From NCBI GenBank assembly GCA_017398595.1, contig JAFQFR010000015.1, positions 1 through 64,000 on the forward strand: a DNA stretch of 64,000 bases, given 5' to 3'. The notes below the pieces were generated by a model, which saw only the letters and a list, made by a program, of their open reading frames with translations, was not told the DNA's origin and made no database searches. Position numbers and translations under genes: made by a program. Shown piece by piece: positions 17,683 through 29,628 of this stretch. Each line of letters begins with the position of its first letter. The first letter of the stretch is position 1. The DNA comes from Clostridia bacterium (GTDB lineage Bacteria; Bacillota; Clostridia; Oscillospirales; CAG-272).

Positions 17683-17722
17683 CCAAAAGCAAGAGGAATG
17701 CTCCTAAAAGACCATTCCTCTT
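17683..17722 (-). terminator. Terminator of gpmI
   Basis: On the minus strand AAGAGGAATG, a 12-base loop and CATTCCTCTT are followed by GCTTTT. It lies between the gpmI stop and the S-component start and so separates the two units. Confidence 0.75.
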
Positions 17723-17730
17723 ATGCAAAA

Positions 17731-19380
17731 TTACTTCAGTTCAATGATAGAAGCGTCCCACATAGCAGGTGCCTCGTAGCCGAGGAGGTTGACGGTGGTC
17801 GCCGCAACGTTCGACAGACCGAACTCGCCGGTATCCTCCTTTACGGTGTACGCGCCGCTCGAGAAGTTGTCATAGAGAATGCAGGGTACGCGGTTGAGCG
17901 TGTGGCTGGTCTTGGACTTCATGGAGCCGTCTTTGCCGAGCTTCAGCTCGCCCTTTTTGTCGAGCTCATACATTTCATCCGCATTGCCGTGGTCCGCGGT
18001 GATGATCGCCGCGCCGTGCAGCTTGTCAACGACCTTGAGGATGCGTGCAAGACACAGGTCAAGCGCCTCCATCGAGCACTGCGTAGCCACAAAGTTTCCG
18101 GTGTGACCGACCATATCGCCGTTCGGGAAGTTGACGCGCAGACAACGGTACTTGCCGCTCTCCAGGCACTCGATCAGCTTATCGGTGATCTCTGCGCACT
18201 TCATCCACGGGCGCTGCTCAAAGGGAACTACATCCGAGGGGATCTCAATATAGGTTTCCAGCGCGTCGTCAAACTTGCCGCTTCTGTTACCGTTCCAGAA
18301 GTAGGTAACGTGACCGTATTTCTGCGTTTCGGAGATCGCGAGGATCGAAACGCCGCTGTTTGTGAGGTACTCACCCATGGTATTGGTGATCTCGGGGGGA
18401 TTGACAAGGAAGTTCGAGGGGATATGCAGGTCGCCGTCGTACTCGAGCATGCCCGCATATACGACCTTGGGGTAACGAACGCGGTCAAAGTGGGTGAACT
18501 CCGCGTCGTCAAACGCCTTGGAGATCTCGATGGAGCGGTCACCGCGGAAGTTGTAGAATACGACGCTGTCGCCATCATTGATCGTGCCGACAGGTGCGCC
18601 GTTCTCTGCGATCACGAACGCGGGCAGATCCTGGTCGATAACGCCGAGCTCCGCACGGTAGGTCTCAACCGCCTCGTGCGCGCTTGCAAACTGTCTGCCC
18701 TCGCCGAGAACGTGAGTCTTCCAGCCTGCTTCTACCATCTTCCAGTTTGCTTCGTAACGGTCCATGGTGATCTGCATGCGTCCGCCGCCCGATGCGATCT
18801 TGATGTCGAAGTTTGCATCGCGGAGGTCTGCCAGGAATGCTTCAAAAGGATCGATGTAATCAAATGCGCTGGTCTCGCCGACGTCACGACCATCGATGAG
18901 GATGTGGATGCGCACGCGTGCGACGCCCTCGCTCTTTGCCTGCTGGATCATGGCTTTCAGATGGTCGATGTGCGAATGCACGTTACCGTCCGAGAACAGA
19001 CCGAGGAAATGCAGGGTGGAGTTATTCTCCTTTACGTTGCCGATCAGCTTTTTCCAGGTCTCACCTGCGAACATCTTGCCGCTCTCGATCGACTGGGATA
19101 CCAGCTTTGCACCCTGTGCAAAGACCTGACCTGCGCCGAGCGCGTTGTGACCGACCTCGGAGTTACCCATGTCGTCGTCACCCGGCAGACCTACGGCAGT
19201 GCCGTGCGCCTTGAGCTTGACCATGGGGTATTTTTCCATCAGCATATCGAGGGTAGGCGTGTTTGCCGCCGCAACTGCGTTTGCCGCATTTGCCGCCGTC
19301 AGACCGACACCGTCCATAACGATCGTCAGCACGGGACCTTCGATGCCTTTAAAACTTGCTTTGTTGAGCTTCGTTTCCAT
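17731..19380 (-). CDS. gpmI: 2,3-bisphosphoglycerate-independent phosphoglycerate mutase
   Basis: The 549-residue alkaline-phosphatase-fold enzyme converts 3- to 2-phosphoglycerate using two Mn ions. Visible motifs are VLTIVMDGVGLT (first metal Asp), the phosphorylated Ser in GNSEVGHNALG, FSDGNVHSHIDH, ILIDGRDV, FYNFRGDRSIEI, and the metal site ITADHGNADEM. It is about 35 residues longer than the common ~512-residue form, with extra sequence in the C-terminal half (DLDLHIPSNF and SKTSHTLNRVP regions). It belongs with pgk and tpiA at 8828-11032. Confidence 0.96.
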   Translation of the reverse strand: METKLNKASFKGIEGPVLTIVMDGVGLTAANAANAVAAANTPTLDMLMEKYPMVKLKAHGTAVGLPGDDDMGNSEVGHNALGAGQVFAQGAKLVSQSIESGKMFAGETWKKLIGNVKENNSTLHFLGLFSDGNVHSHIDHLKAMIQQAKSEGVARVRIHILIDGRDVGETSAFDYIDPFEAFLADLRDANFDIKIASGGGRMQITMDRYEANWKMVEAGWKTHVLGEGRQFASAHEAVETYRAELGVIDQDLPAFVIAENGAPVGTINDGDSVVFYNFRGDRSIEISKAFDDAEFTHFDRVRYPKVVYAGMLEYDGDLHIPSNFLVNPPEITNTMGEYLTNSGVSILAISETQKYGHVTYFWNGNRSGKFDDALETYIEIPSDVVPFEQRPWMKCAEITDKLIECLESGKYRCLRVNFPNGDMVGHTGNFVATQCSMEALDLCLARILKVVDKLHGAAIITADHGNADEMYELDKKGELKLGKDGSMKSKTSHTLNRVPCILYDNFSSGAYTVKEDTGEFGLSNVAATTVNLLGYEAPAMWDASIIELK

Positions 19381-19508
19381 CTATATATCTCCTTAAAATT
19401 ATTTTCCTAACTTATATAGTATACCAAAAACAGCAGATTTTGCAAGAGGTTTGTTAAATTTTTGGCTTTTGAAAGAGAAATGCATACTGCGCTCGACACG
19501 CAGCTCCG

Positions 19509-19596
19509 CTCAGGATGACGGCGGTGGTGCCGCAGTCGAAACCCGTAGGGCAAACGGCATGCCGTTTGGATCTCGTGGGGCTTCGCTCAGGATGAC
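19509..19596. repeat. Paired CTCAGGATGAC repeat
   Basis: CTCAGGATGAC occurs at 19509-19519 and 19586-19596 as a direct repeat around a GGCAAACGGCATGCCGTTTG palindrome. The same end sequence marks the element at 7653-7761. The gap 19381-19623 holds no gene. Confidence 0.55.
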
Positions 19597-19623
19597 GCGC
19601 GGGGATAGCTTTGTACTATTTCA

Positions 19624-20112
19624 TCACATTTCCCCTATGGAGAACAACACGTTTTTCGTATCCATGGACAGCAGTCCATACGTGAACCTGCCGTCCCGCG
19701 GCGCGCCGATGCTGCCGGGGCACAGAAGATAGATCCCGCTGTCGCTGTCGTATTCCTCATGCACGATGTGTGTATGCCCGTAGAGCGCAATGTCGGCGTG
19801 CTTCTCCTTTGCGGCGCTGAGCAGTCCGCCAAGACCGTATTTTACGCCGCGCGTATGCCCGTGGCAGAGAAAGATACGATGCCCGCCGAGCTCCAATGTC
19901 AGTTCGGTCTCGCTCACGCCGTCGAGAAAGGTATCGCAGTTGCCGCGCACCGAGACGAATGCGGCGTTCGGCGCGGCTTGCCGCAGGGCATCGAGATGCC
20001 GACAGCCGTCGCCGAGAAACAGCACCGTTTTGCACTCAGGGTGCATCTTCACCGCCTCCACCGCATAGCGGTAGCAGGCGTGTATATCGGATAAAATCAA
20101 GATATTTTCCAT
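19624..20112 (-). CDS. YfcE/MJ0936-family metallophosphoesterase
   Basis: The 162-residue protein carries the five calcineurin-type metal motifs: LILSDIHACY, LGDGCRHLD, VRGNCD, CHGHTRG and YGHTHIV. The family consists of small Mn-dependent phosphodiesterases or phosphatases with poorly known natural substrates. The start at MENILILSDIH gives the usual N terminus; AGGTAT before it is a weak ribosome site. It stands alone with repeat elements on both sides. Confidence 0.9.
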   Translation of the reverse strand: MENILILSDIHACYRYAVEAVKMHPECKTVLFLGDGCRHLDALRQAAPNAAFVSVRGNCDTFLDGVSETELTLELGGHRIFLCHGHTRGVKYGLGGLLSAAKEKHADIALYGHTHIVHEEYDSDSGIYLLCPGSIGAPRDGRFTYGLLSMDTKNVLFSIGEM

Positions 20113-20146
20113 AATATACCTACAATAAAATTTGTCTGCGCGTGTG

Positions 20147-20301
20147 TCCCTCATCCACCGCGAAGCGGTCCCCCTTCCCCCAAAAGCGAACTACATAGAC
20201 ATATCTTTCTTCGTTGGGGAAGGCTTATAGTTACTGCGTTCATGGTATTCTACACCAAGCCTTCCCTCGGGGGAAGGTGGCGCGTAGCGACGGATGAGGG
20301 A
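20147..20301. mobile_element. MITE-like element, copy A (TCCCTCATCC ends)
   Basis: The 155-bp segment has perfect 10-bp inverted ends TCCCTCATCC/GGATGAGGGA. Inside each end is a short hairpin, then CCTTCCCC, and the mirrored GGGGGAAGGTGGCG near the other end. Copies B (23190-23365) and C (32710-32820) share the same ends and order. No coding capacity is present. Mobilisation by an external transposase is inferred. Confidence 0.75.
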
Positions 20302-20324
20302 TTTCGCTGTGTTCTGTTTTTTAA

Positions 20325-23147
20325 TCACTTCAACTTTTCCCTAAGATACAACCCCGTATAAGATCCCTCCACTTTTGCGACTTCTTCGGGCGTGCCCTCG
20401 GCGACGATCCTGCCGCCGCCCTCGCCGCCCTCGGGACCGAGGTCGATGATGTGATCGGCGATCTTGATCATGTCGAGGTTATGCTCGATCACAACTACCG
20501 TGTTGCCGCCGTCGCAAAGGCGGTTGAGCACTTCAATGAGCTTTGCCACGTCCGCGGTGTGCAGACCCGTGGTCGGCTCGTCGAGAATGTAGATCGTTCT
20601 GCCCGTGGAGCGCTTCGACAGCTCGGTCGCAAGCTTGACGCGCTGCGCTTCACCGCCCGAAAGCGTGGTGGACGACTGTCCGATCTTCACATAGCCGAGT
20701 CCCACATCGTAGAGCGTCTGCATCTTGCGCTGGATGGCAGGGACGCCCGAGAAAAACTCGATGCCCTCCTCCACCGTCATTTCCAGCACTTCGTAGATGT
20801 TCTTGTCCTTGTATTTTACTTCCAGCGTCTCGCGGTTGTAGCGTCTGCCGCCGCAGACGTCGCACTTGACATACACATCGGGGAGAAAATGCATCTCGAT
20901 GCACTTGACGCCGTCGCCCTCGCAGGCTTCGCAGCGACCGCCTTTAATATTGAAAGAAAATCTGCCCGACTTGTAGCCGCGCGCCTTTGCCTCGCGCGTC
21001 TTAGCAAACAGTTCGCGGATGTCCGCAAACACGCCCGTATAGGTCGCGGGGTTGGAACGCGGCGTGCGTCCGATGGGGCTCTGGTCAATGCAGATAACCT
21101 TGTCGAGCGCGCCGACGCCCTCGATCTTGTCGTGCTCGCCGGGGAACGTGACCGCGCGGTTGAGCGTCGCCGCAAGGCTCTCGTAGAGGATCGAGTTGAC
21201 CAGCGAGGACTTGCCGCTGCCCGAAACGCCCGTCACGGCGATAAACTTGCCAAGCGGGAAAGTCACATCAATGTTTTTGAGGTTGTGCTCGCGCGCACCC
21301 TTGACCGTGAGGAACGCGCCGTTGCCTTGGCGTCGCTCGGTGGGCACGGGAATGGTCTTTCTGCCCGAGAGGTACGCACCCGTGATGGAATCCTTGCACT
21401 TCGCGACCTGCGCGGGCGTGCCCGCCGCCATCACCTTGCCGCCGTGGATACCCGCGCCGGGGCCGATGTCCACAACATAGTCCGCCGCGCGCATGGTGTC
21501 CTCGTCGTGCTCGACAACGACGACCGTGTTGCCGAGGTCGCGCAGCTTGCGCAAGGTGGCGATCAGCTTGTCATTGTCGCGCTGGTGCAGACCGATGCTC
21601 GGCTCGTCGAGGATGTAGAGCACGCCGACCAGCGAGGAGCCGATCTGCGTGGCAAGGCGAATACGCTGTGCTTCGCCGCCCGAGAGCGTGCCCGCCTTGC
21701 GCGCAAGGTCGAGGTATTCGAGTCCCACGCTGCACAAAAAGGAAAGGCGCGCGCGGATCTCCTTGAGAATTTCGGCAGCGATCTGCTCTTTTTCGGGCGG
21801 AAGTGCAAGACTTTCCACAAATTCGAGCATCTTGTCGATCGGCATGAGACAGATCTCGTGGATGTTTTTGCCGCCGACCGTGACCGACAGCATCATTTTA
21901 TTGAGGCGTCCCCCGCCGCATTCGGGGCAGATCTGCTCCTCAAGCAGGCTTTCGTAGTACTCGAGACCGTAGCTTTCGCGGCGGCGGTCGATCATGGGGA
22001 TGATACCCTCAAAGGCGACTGTCTGATGATGCGCGGTGCCGCCGAAATAGCGCGTGACCTTGTAGAGCTCCTTGCCCGTACCGTAGAGCAGCGCGTTCAT
22101 CGCCGTTTTGGTATAGGTATTCAGCGGCTGATCCATCGTGAAGCCGAACTTCTTGCCGACGGCTTCGATCAGCGGGCCGTTCCAGCTCTCCTCCTCCATG
22201 GTCTTAAAGCCGTTGCACGCGATACCGCCCTCGCGGAGCGAGAGCGACTTGTCGGGCATGAGCTTTTTCTCGGAAACGCGGGTGAGCGAACCGAGGCCCG
22301 AACAACGGGGACATGCGCCGTTGGGCGCATTGAAGGAGAACATGCGCGGTTCCAGCTCGCCGAAGCTGATGCCGTGCTCCTCGCAGGCATATTTGAGCGA
22401 GTAGTCAAACTCCTGCTCGTCTCCCTCGCGCGGCATAGTGACCACGCGAACCAGTCCGTCGGTGAGGTTTACCGCCGTCTCCACGGAGTCGCCGATGCGC
22501 GTGCGCGAATCGGGGCGGTTGACGATACGGTCAATGACGATCTCAATGGTATGTTTGAGGTTTTTATCGAGCGTGATGGTCTCGGAGAGGTCATAGAGAC
22601 TGCCGTCCACACGCACGCGGGAATAACCGCTGCGGCGCGCATCGGTAAACACCTTTTCGTGCATGCCCTTTGCCGAACGGACCACGGGTGCCAGGATCAT
22701 CATGCGTTCGCCCTCGGGCAGGCTCTGAATGTGGTCGATGATGGTATCGACCGTCTGCTGCGTGATCTCCTTGCCGCAGACCGGGCAATGCGGTACGCCG
22801 CAGCGCGCGTACAAAAGACGCAGATAGTCGTAGATCTCGGTGACGGTGCCCACGGTCGAGCGCGGATTTTTCGAGGTGGTCTTTTGGTCGATGGAGATCG
22901 CGGGCGAAAGTCCCTCGATGCTGTCCACGTCGGGCTTGTCCATCTGTCCGAGGAACATGCGCGCATAGGACGACAGCGACTCGACAAAGCGGCGGTGTCC
23001 CTCGGCATAGAGCGTGTCAAACGCCAGCGAGGACTTGCCGCTGCCCGAAAGTCCGGTCAGTACCGTCAGTTTATCGCGCGGAATGGTGAGATCGATGTTT
23101 TTGAGATTATTCACCCTCGCGCCTTTGATGATAATATCTTTAGCCAT
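20325..23147 (-). CDS. uvrA: Excinuclease ABC subunit A
   Basis: This 940-residue DNA-damage sensor of nucleotide excision repair has two ABC ATPase modules: Walker [21 protein letters not shown] and [17 protein letters not shown], and signatures [12 protein letters not shown] and [12 protein letters not shown]. Zinc-finger cysteines are in [23 protein letters not shown] and CDVCGGRR. The start is placed at [17 protein letters not shown], the family N terminus. No clear Shine-Dalgarno precedes it, possibly because copy B of the MITE lies just upstream. It follows uvrB and probably formed one operon with it. Confidence 0.97.
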   Translation of the reverse strand: MAKDIIIKGARVNNLKNIDLTIPRDKLTVLTGLSGSGKSSLAFDTLYAEGHRRFVESLSSYARMFLGQMDKPDVDSIEGLSPAISIDQKTTSKNPRSTVGTVTEIYDYLRLLYARCGVPHCPVCGKEITQQTVDTIIDHIQSLPEGERMMILAPVVRSAKGMHEKVFTDARRSGYSRVRVDGSLYDLSETITLDKNLKHTIEIVIDRIVNRPDSRTRIGDSVETAVNLTDGLVRVVTMPREGDEQEFDYSLKYACEEHGISFGELEPRMFSFNAPNGACPRCSGLGSLTRVSEKKLMPDKSLSLREGGIACNGFKTMEEESWNGPLIEAVGKKFGFTMDQPLNTYTKTAMNALLYGTGKELYKVTRYFGGTAHHQTVAFEGIIPMIDRRRESYGLEYYESLLEEQICPECGGGRLNKMMLSVTVGGKNIHEICLMPIDKMLEFVESLALPPEKEQIAAEILKEIRARLSFLCSVGLEYLDLARKAGTLSGGEAQRIRLATQIGSSLVGVLYILDEPSIGLHQRDNDKLIATLRKLRDLGNTVVVVEHDEDTMRAADYVVDIGPGAGIHGGKVMAAGTPAQVAKCKDSITGAYLSGRKTIPVPTERRQGNGAFLTVKGAREHNLKNIDVTFPLGKFIAVTGVSGSGKSSLVNSILYESLAATLNRAVTFPGEHDKIEGVGALDKVICIDQSPIGRTPRSNPATYTGVFADIRELFAKTREAKARGYKSGRFSFNIKGGRCEACEGDGVKCIEMHFLPDVYVKCDVCGGRRYNRETLEVKYKDKNIYEVLEMTVEEGIEFFSGVPAIQRKMQTLYDVGLGYVKIGQSSTTLSGGEAQRVKLATELSKRSTGRTIYILDEPTTGLHTADVAKLIEVLNRLCDGGNTVVVIEHNLDMIKIADHIIDLGPEGGEGGGRIVAEGTPEEVAKVEGSYTGLYLREKLK

Positions 23148-23189
23148 GGTATTTATAGGTAAATTAGTGTTTATGTTACTTTGTTTAAA

Positions 23190-23365
23190 TCCCTCATCAG
23201 TCACCTACGGTGACAGCTTCCCCCGTTTTAATGTGTAAATAGACATAACAAAGTTCGTTGGGGAAGCCATTGACAGCACTATTTAAGCCTTCCCCAAAGC
23301 ACTATGCTATGGCTATAAAGATAGAATAACGGGGGAAGGTGGCGGCGAAGCCGCCGGATGAGGGA
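23190..23365. mobile_element. MITE-like element, copy B, inside the uvrB-uvrA gap
   Basis: The 176-bp element has ends TCCCTCATCA/GGATGAGGGA (one mismatch). Inner hairpins CACCTACGGTG and GGCGGCGAAGCCGCC and CTTCCCC/GGGGGAAGGTGGCG match copies A and C. It fills the space between uvrB and uvrA, so uvrA transcripts from the uvrB promoter must pass through it. Confidence 0.75.
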
Positions 23366-23390
23366 CTTTGTTTCTCCGATAAACTCTAAT

Positions 23391-25352
<1,962 letters not shown>

Positions 25353-25490
25353 GAAAAACCTCCCTATAGAAAACCTTCAAAAAATCCGACACTTATGGAT
25401 TATACTATTATACCACAAGCAAGCGAGAATGTATAGAGGATTTGCAATTTTCTTTTGCTCCGATTTTTACAAATCGTCCCGAAAAGTACA

Positions 25491-25520
25491 TTGACAGAGC
25501 GGCGGGGCACGCGGTATAAT
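25491..25520 (+). promoter_or_regulatory. Promoter of the glycyl-radical operon
   Basis: TTGACA (25491-25496) and TATAAT (25515-25520), both exact consensus, are separated by 18 bases and lie 37 bases before the first gene. No operator palindrome is obvious, so the operon may be expressed without a dedicated local regulator. Confidence 0.85.
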
Positions 25521-25557
25521 AGAAAGTGAGAAAATAGCATTTCGGGAGGTTTTTTCC

Positions 25558-26295
25558 ATGCTGAAAGGAAAGAAAATACTCATCGTAGGCGCAAGCCGCG
25601 GCATCGGCGAGGCGATCGCCTATGCCTATGCCAAAGAGGGCGCCGATCTGGTGCTCGCCGGCCGCAATCTCGAAACCCTGCAGCCGGTCGCCGAAACATG
25701 CCGCGCCATGGGCGTCGCCGCCTACACGATCGAATGGGACGTTGCCGACGTCAAGCGGGCGGACGAGGTCATGGCAAAAGCCGCAGAGCTGATGGGCGAT
25801 CTCCATGTCGTTCTGCACAACGCCGGCGTGATCGACCGCGAAAAGTTCCTCTCGGTACGCGAGGAAGAATGGGACCGCATCTTCGCCGTCAACGTCAAGG
25901 GAGCGTACTTCTGCTGCCAGGCAGCGGCAAATTTCTATCTTTCGGCACATGAAAATGCCGATTTCAAGGGCAAGATCATCGTCATCTCCTCGGAATGCGG
26001 TCACCAGCCGCACATCTCCCCCTACGGCATCTCCAAGTGGAGCGTACACGGACTCTGCAACGGACTTGCCAAGGCGCTGTTCAAGCGCGGCGTTGTCCTG
26101 CAGAACATTGCGCCGGGTCCCGTCACCACCGAAATGATGCTGTGGGAACCGGGCAAGTCGGATGCGTACAACAGTGCCTTCGGCAGAATGGCACACCCCG
26201 AAGAGATCGCCGACCTCGCCGTATTCCTCGCCACCGACAAGAGCAACCGCATCGCGGGTATGCCCATCTACATCAACGGAGGTTTGAACACCTGA
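25558..26295 (+). CDS. Short-chain dehydrogenase/reductase
   Basis: This 245-residue Rossmann-fold NAD(P)(H) oxidoreductase has the cofactor loop VGASRGIGEAI, the NAG motif in LHNAGVID, the catalytic Ser in VISSECG, the YxxxK in YGISKWS and the PGPVTTEM loop after it. The classical SDR active site is intact. Its substrate is unknown. The stop overlaps the start of the glycyl radical enzyme (ATGA), so the two are translationally coupled and probably act on the same carbonyl/alcohol pathway. Confidence 0.93.
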   Translation: MLKGKKILIVGASRGIGEAIAYAYAKEGADLVLAGRNLETLQPVAETCRAMGVAAYTIEWDVADVKRADEVMAKAAELMGDLHVVLHNAGVIDREKFLSVREEEWDRIFAVNVKGAYFCCQAAANFYLSAHENADFKGKIIVISSECGHQPHISPYGISKWSVHGLCNGLAKALFKRGVVLQNIAPGPVTTEMMLWEPGKSDAYNSAFGRMAHPEEIADLAVFLATDKSNRIAGMPIYINGGLNT

Positions 26296-28421
26296 TGAAA
26301 CAAGCTGCCATTCAGCGCATCGAACGACTGCGCAAGCTGTATCTTGCGAGCCCGATGTTTACAGATAACCTCTCCTTCAACCGCACGCGCCGCCAGCGCC
26401 TGCATTTTCTGCGCGCGTTTGCGCAAAGCGGACACCTCTACTCCACGCGTCTGCGCCGCTCGGCGGCGGACGCCTATCTGTTTGACAACATGGCACCCGT
26501 GATCCACGAGGATGAACTGATCGTGGGACTGCCCGACGTTTCGCCGCTGACGCCCGAGGAACAGGCAGAGTATGACACGCTCTGCAAGGGCGCGCAGTTT
26601 GCACCGCAGTACGCCCGTGTTACTGCGGCGCACATGGCACTCGACTACGCAAAGCTGCTCCGCGTCGGCGTGCGCGGTCTGCTCGAGGAAGTCAACTGCC
26701 GCGCGGCGGGGCTCGACCTCAACAATCCCGAAAACATCGAAAAATGCGAATTTTACGACGGCTGCCGCATGGAGCTGGAAGCGCTGATCCGCCTGCAGCA
26801 CCGCTATGCCGACCACGCACGCAAAATGGCGAAAGCCGCCGCCGAGCCGCGCAAGAGCGAGCTGTTCGAGATCGCGCGGATCTTAGATCGCGTGCCCGAG
26901 CAGCCTGCCGCCACCTTCCGCGAGGGACTGCAATCCATCCACTTTTTCAATGTGATGGCGTGGGATCTCTACTACTTCGGCAGAGTGGATCAATACCTCA
27001 TCGACCTCTACAACGCCGATGTCGCCGCGGGACGCATCACGCACGAGGATGCAGTCGAGCTGTACTCCTGCTTTTTGCTGCTGCCCGAGGCGTATATTTC
27101 CCCGAATGTCGCACTGGACGCCATGGTCGGCGGCAGTGACGAGCACGGGAACCCGATAGAAAACGAGGTCACGCACATCGCCATCGAAGCCATCGAATAT
27201 GCCCGCAGTGCAAACGGAAAGGTCAGCCTTGCCGTGACGGACGGCACGAGCGAGGAACTGCTCCGCAAGGCGATCCGCTTAAACGCGATGGGCTGTGCCC
27301 AGCCCGCGCTGTTCAATGACCGCGTTGTGGTGGAAGGCTTTCTCCGCGCGGGCATGCCGCACTGCGACGCGCACAACTACTGCAATACGGGCTGTGTAGA
27401 GGTCACACCCGTGGGCAAGAGCGGCATTCATGTCGTCTCCCCCTACCACAACCTCGCCGCCATGCTGCTCACCGCCATGGAACAGGGCGGCGCGGCGGAA
27501 ACCTTTGAAGAATTTTACAAAATATTTGAATCCATCCTGCACAGCGAGATCGCGCGCCGCAACATCGACATAAACCGCGCACAGATGGAGCGCGCGCGCA
27601 ACGGCCGCGAGGCAGCGCGCGTTTCCTGCCTGATCGATAACTGTCTCGAACGCGGCAAGCCCGTGGACGCGGGCGGCGCGGTCTACAACTATGTCGAACC
27701 GAACTTCCTCGGCTTTTCCAATGTTGTGGACGGACTGACCGCGATCCGCATCCTCGTCTACGAAAACCGCGAGTACACGCTCGCCGACTTTCTGAACATC
27801 CTGCGTGCAAACTACGAGGGCGCGGAGACATTGCGCCTGCGCATCATCCACAAATTTCCGCATTACGGCACCGACGAAGAGAGCACAAACGCCCTCTCGG
27901 TGCGCCTGTCGGACAGCATCCTTGCCGGCTGTAAGGGTCTGATCACCTACCGCGGCTCGAAGCTCCTGCCGGGCGCGTTCTCCTACTACGAGCATGTCCG
28001 GCACGGCAGACGCACGGGCGCAACGCCCGACGGCAGAGTGGCAGGCTATCCGCTCGCATCCGGCTCCAGCCCCGTGCAGGGACGCGAAACCAAGGGCCCG
28101 ACCGCCGCGGTACGCTCCGTGCTTTCCTGGGATCACCGCAACTTCCTTGGCGGCATCGCCGTAAACATGAAGTTCTCCCCGCAGTATATGCAGGGCGAGT
28201 CCGAAGACAAAATGCTCGAATTCGTGCGCAGCTTCATGCGTCTGGGCGGCTTTCAGCTACAGCTCAACGCCGTAGACCGCGAAACGCTGCTCGATGCGCG
28301 CGAGCATCCCGAAAATCACCGGGATCTGCTGGTGCGCGTGGGCGGCTTCTCGGCGTATTTCACCAAGCTTTCCCCCGAAATGCAGCAGGAGATCATCGAC
28401 CGAAATGAACACAGTATCTGA
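26295..28421 (+). CDS. Glycyl radical enzyme of dehydratase/lyase type, substrate unknown
   Basis: The 708-residue enzyme has the thiyl-radical Cys 367 in NTGCVEV. The adjacent Glu 369 is the GCxE pattern of glycerol dehydratase, choline lyase and relatives, unlike the Cys-Cys of pyruvate formate-lyase. The glycyl radical loop RVGGFSAYF puts the radical Gly at 684, 24 residues from the C terminus, as usual. The Phe after that Gly replaces the common Tyr. The protein is shorter than most characterised members (about 760-850 residues). It overlaps the SDR gene upstream by four bases and its activase downstream by 17. It should be strictly anaerobic. Confidence 0.92.
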   Translation: MKQAAIQRIERLRKLYLASPMFTDNLSFNRTRRQRLHFLRAFAQSGHLYSTRLRRSAADAYLFDNMAPVIHEDELIVGLPDVSPLTPEEQAEYDTLCKGAQFAPQYARVTAAHMALDYAKLLRVGVRGLLEEVNCRAAGLDLNNPENIEKCEFYDGCRMELEALIRLQHRYADHARKMAKAAAEPRKSELFEIARILDRVPEQPAATFREGLQSIHFFNVMAWDLYYFGRVDQYLIDLYNADVAAGRITHEDAVELYSCFLLLPEAYISPNVALDAMVGGSDEHGNPIENEVTHIAIEAIEYARSANGKVSLAVTDGTSEELLRKAIRLNAMGCAQPALFNDRVVVEGFLRAGMPHCDAHNYCNTGCVEVTPVGKSGIHVVSPYHNLAAMLLTAMEQGGAAETFEEFYKIFESILHSEIARRNIDINRAQMERARNGREAARVSCLIDNCLERGKPVDAGGAVYNYVEPNFLGFSNVVDGLTAIRILVYENREYTLADFLNILRANYEGAETLRLRIIHKFPHYGTDEESTNALSVRLSDSILAGCKGLITYRGSKLLPGAFSYYEHVRHGRRTGATPDGRVAGYPLASGSSPVQGRETKGPTAAVRSVLSWDHRNFLGGIAVNMKFSPQYMQGESEDKMLEFVRSFMRLGGFQLQLNAVDRETLLDAREHPENHRDLLVRVGGFSAYFTKLSPEMQQEIIDRNEHSI

Positions 28422-29325
28422 CGCACGCGGCAATGTCTTTGACATCCAGCGTTTCTGCCTGCACGACGGCCCCGGCATCCGCACGACCGTCTTTCTCAAA
28501 GGCTGCCCCCTGCACTGCGCGTGGTGCCACAATCCCGAATCCTGGAAGCGGGAAGCGGAACTGCTCTACTACGCTTCGACCTGCGTAAACTGCGGCGCCT
28601 GTGCCGCAGTCTGCAAAAGCGGCGCGCACCGCGCAGGCGTCACGCACACCTTTGACCGCGCAAGCTGTATCGGCTGCTTTGCCTGTGCCGATGCCTGCCC
28701 CACGGGGGCGCTCGCCGTCACAGGCGCGCAAAAAAGCGTTTCGGAAGTGCTGACCACCGTGCTCCGCGACCGCGAATTTTATCGGGACGGCGGCGGCATG
28801 ACCGTCAGCGGCGGCGAGCCGTTTCTGCAAAGCGAATTTCTGATCGCGCTGCTTGCGGCGGCGAAGCAAGAGGGCATCCACACCTGCGTGGAGACCTCGG
28901 GCGCCGCCCGCAAAGAGGATCTGCTCGCGGCGGCGGCATACACCGATCTGTTTTTGTTTGATTGCAAGCTCGCGCCCGGCGAGGCGCACAAAGCGTGGAT
29001 CGGCACGGACGGAAACGACTTGCACGCAAATCTGAAAATGCTCGACCGCAGCGGTGCCAAAAGCATCCTGCGCTGCCCGATCATCCCCGAGGTCAACGAC
29101 AACGCGGCGCATTTTGCCTATATCGCGGCGCTTGCAGGCGATCTGCAAAATCTACAGGCGGTGCACATCCAGCCCTATCATGCAACCGGACTTTCCAAGG
29201 CGCGTGCCATCGGCAAAACCGATGTGTTTTCCCCGGAAGTAGACATAAAAGCGTTCAAAGCGCGCGTGCGGGAAACGCTTTTGCCTTTGCTCGCAGAGGT
29301 GAAAGTCAATGTGGTCATGTATTGA
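28405..29325 (+). CDS. Glycyl radical enzyme activating protein (radical SAM)
   Basis: The 306-residue activase uses S-adenosylmethionine and a 4Fe-4S cluster to place the radical on its partner. Cluster cysteines are C34, C38 and C41 in LKGCPLHCAWCHN. An inserted ferredoxin-like segment carries two more clusters (CVNCGACAAVC and CIGCFACADAC), typical of activases of non-formate-lyase enzymes. GGGMTVSGGEPFLQ binds SAM. The ATG lies inside the enzyme's last codons, so translation is coupled. No transporter or microcompartment gene follows. Confidence 0.95.
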   Translation: MNTVSDARGNVFDIQRFCLHDGPGIRTTVFLKGCPLHCAWCHNPESWKREAELLYYASTCVNCGACAAVCKSGAHRAGVTHTFDRASCIGCFACADACPTGALAVTGAQKSVSEVLTTVLRDREFYRDGGGMTVSGGEPFLQSEFLIALLAAAKQEGIHTCVETSGAARKEDLLAAAAYTDLFLFDCKLAPGEAHKAWIGTDGNDLHANLKMLDRSGAKSILRCPIIPEVNDNAAHFAYIAALAGDLQNLQAVHIQPYHATGLSKARAIGKTDVFSPEVDIKAFKARVRETLLPLLAEVKVNVVMY

Positions 29326-29392
29326 ACTTTCCAAAATCCTTCTCTGTGAGGCGGATTCAGCTTGCCGAAAAAATATTTTTTAATAAAATCCC

Positions 29393-29505
29393 GTTTTAAA
29401 GACGGACATGTGCCGGCTTTAAAACTCCTTAAAAACCGCGCCCGGTGAGGGCGTCGCGAGACTTGCGGTTTTGCTTTCTGTCGAAAAACCTTGGTTTTTC
29501 GACAG
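29393..29505. repeat. Dispersed 38-bp repeat and a 13-bp hairpin
   Basis: Bases 29393-29430 (GTTTTAAAGACGGACATGTG, then CCGGCTTTAAAACTCCTT) recur inverted at 52032-52069 with one difference. At 29478-29505 CTGTCGAAAAACC-TT-GGTTTTTCGACAG is a perfect stem; a related CAGTCGAAAGTC stem lies at 51961-51986. Both lie in gaps between operons. The gap 29326-29628 holds only these and the next promoter. Confidence 0.65.
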
Positions 29506-29562
29506 CCTCAATCCGTCTCACCGAGACGGATCTTTGTTCTGCAGCGGCGGGCGGCGATGTTG

Positions 29563-29591
29563 TTGACATTATTCGCGCCATGTATTATAAT
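29563..29591 (+). promoter_or_regulatory. Promoter of the SEDS gene
   Basis: TTGACA (29563-29568), 17 bases, TATAAT (29586-29591): exact consensus, 37 bases before the start codon. Confidence 0.85.
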
Positions 29592-29628
29592 AAGCAGTGA
29601 CAAATCTCGCAAAAAAGGGGGGCGCGCA

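Noticed and set aside
17662..17730. Riboswitch before the ECF S component
   Set aside because: The hairpin present is the gpmI terminator. No aptamer core was recognised in the remaining bases.
20451..23162. 903-codon plus-strand frame opposite uvrA, and other long antisense frames (for example 576-2396, 13182-14462, 17545-19410, 23358-25436)
   Set aside because: They mirror well-recognised genes. GC-rich codon use leaves the antisense frame open. Their composition (Arg/His/Val/Asp-rich) is not protein-like, and no ribosome sites fit.
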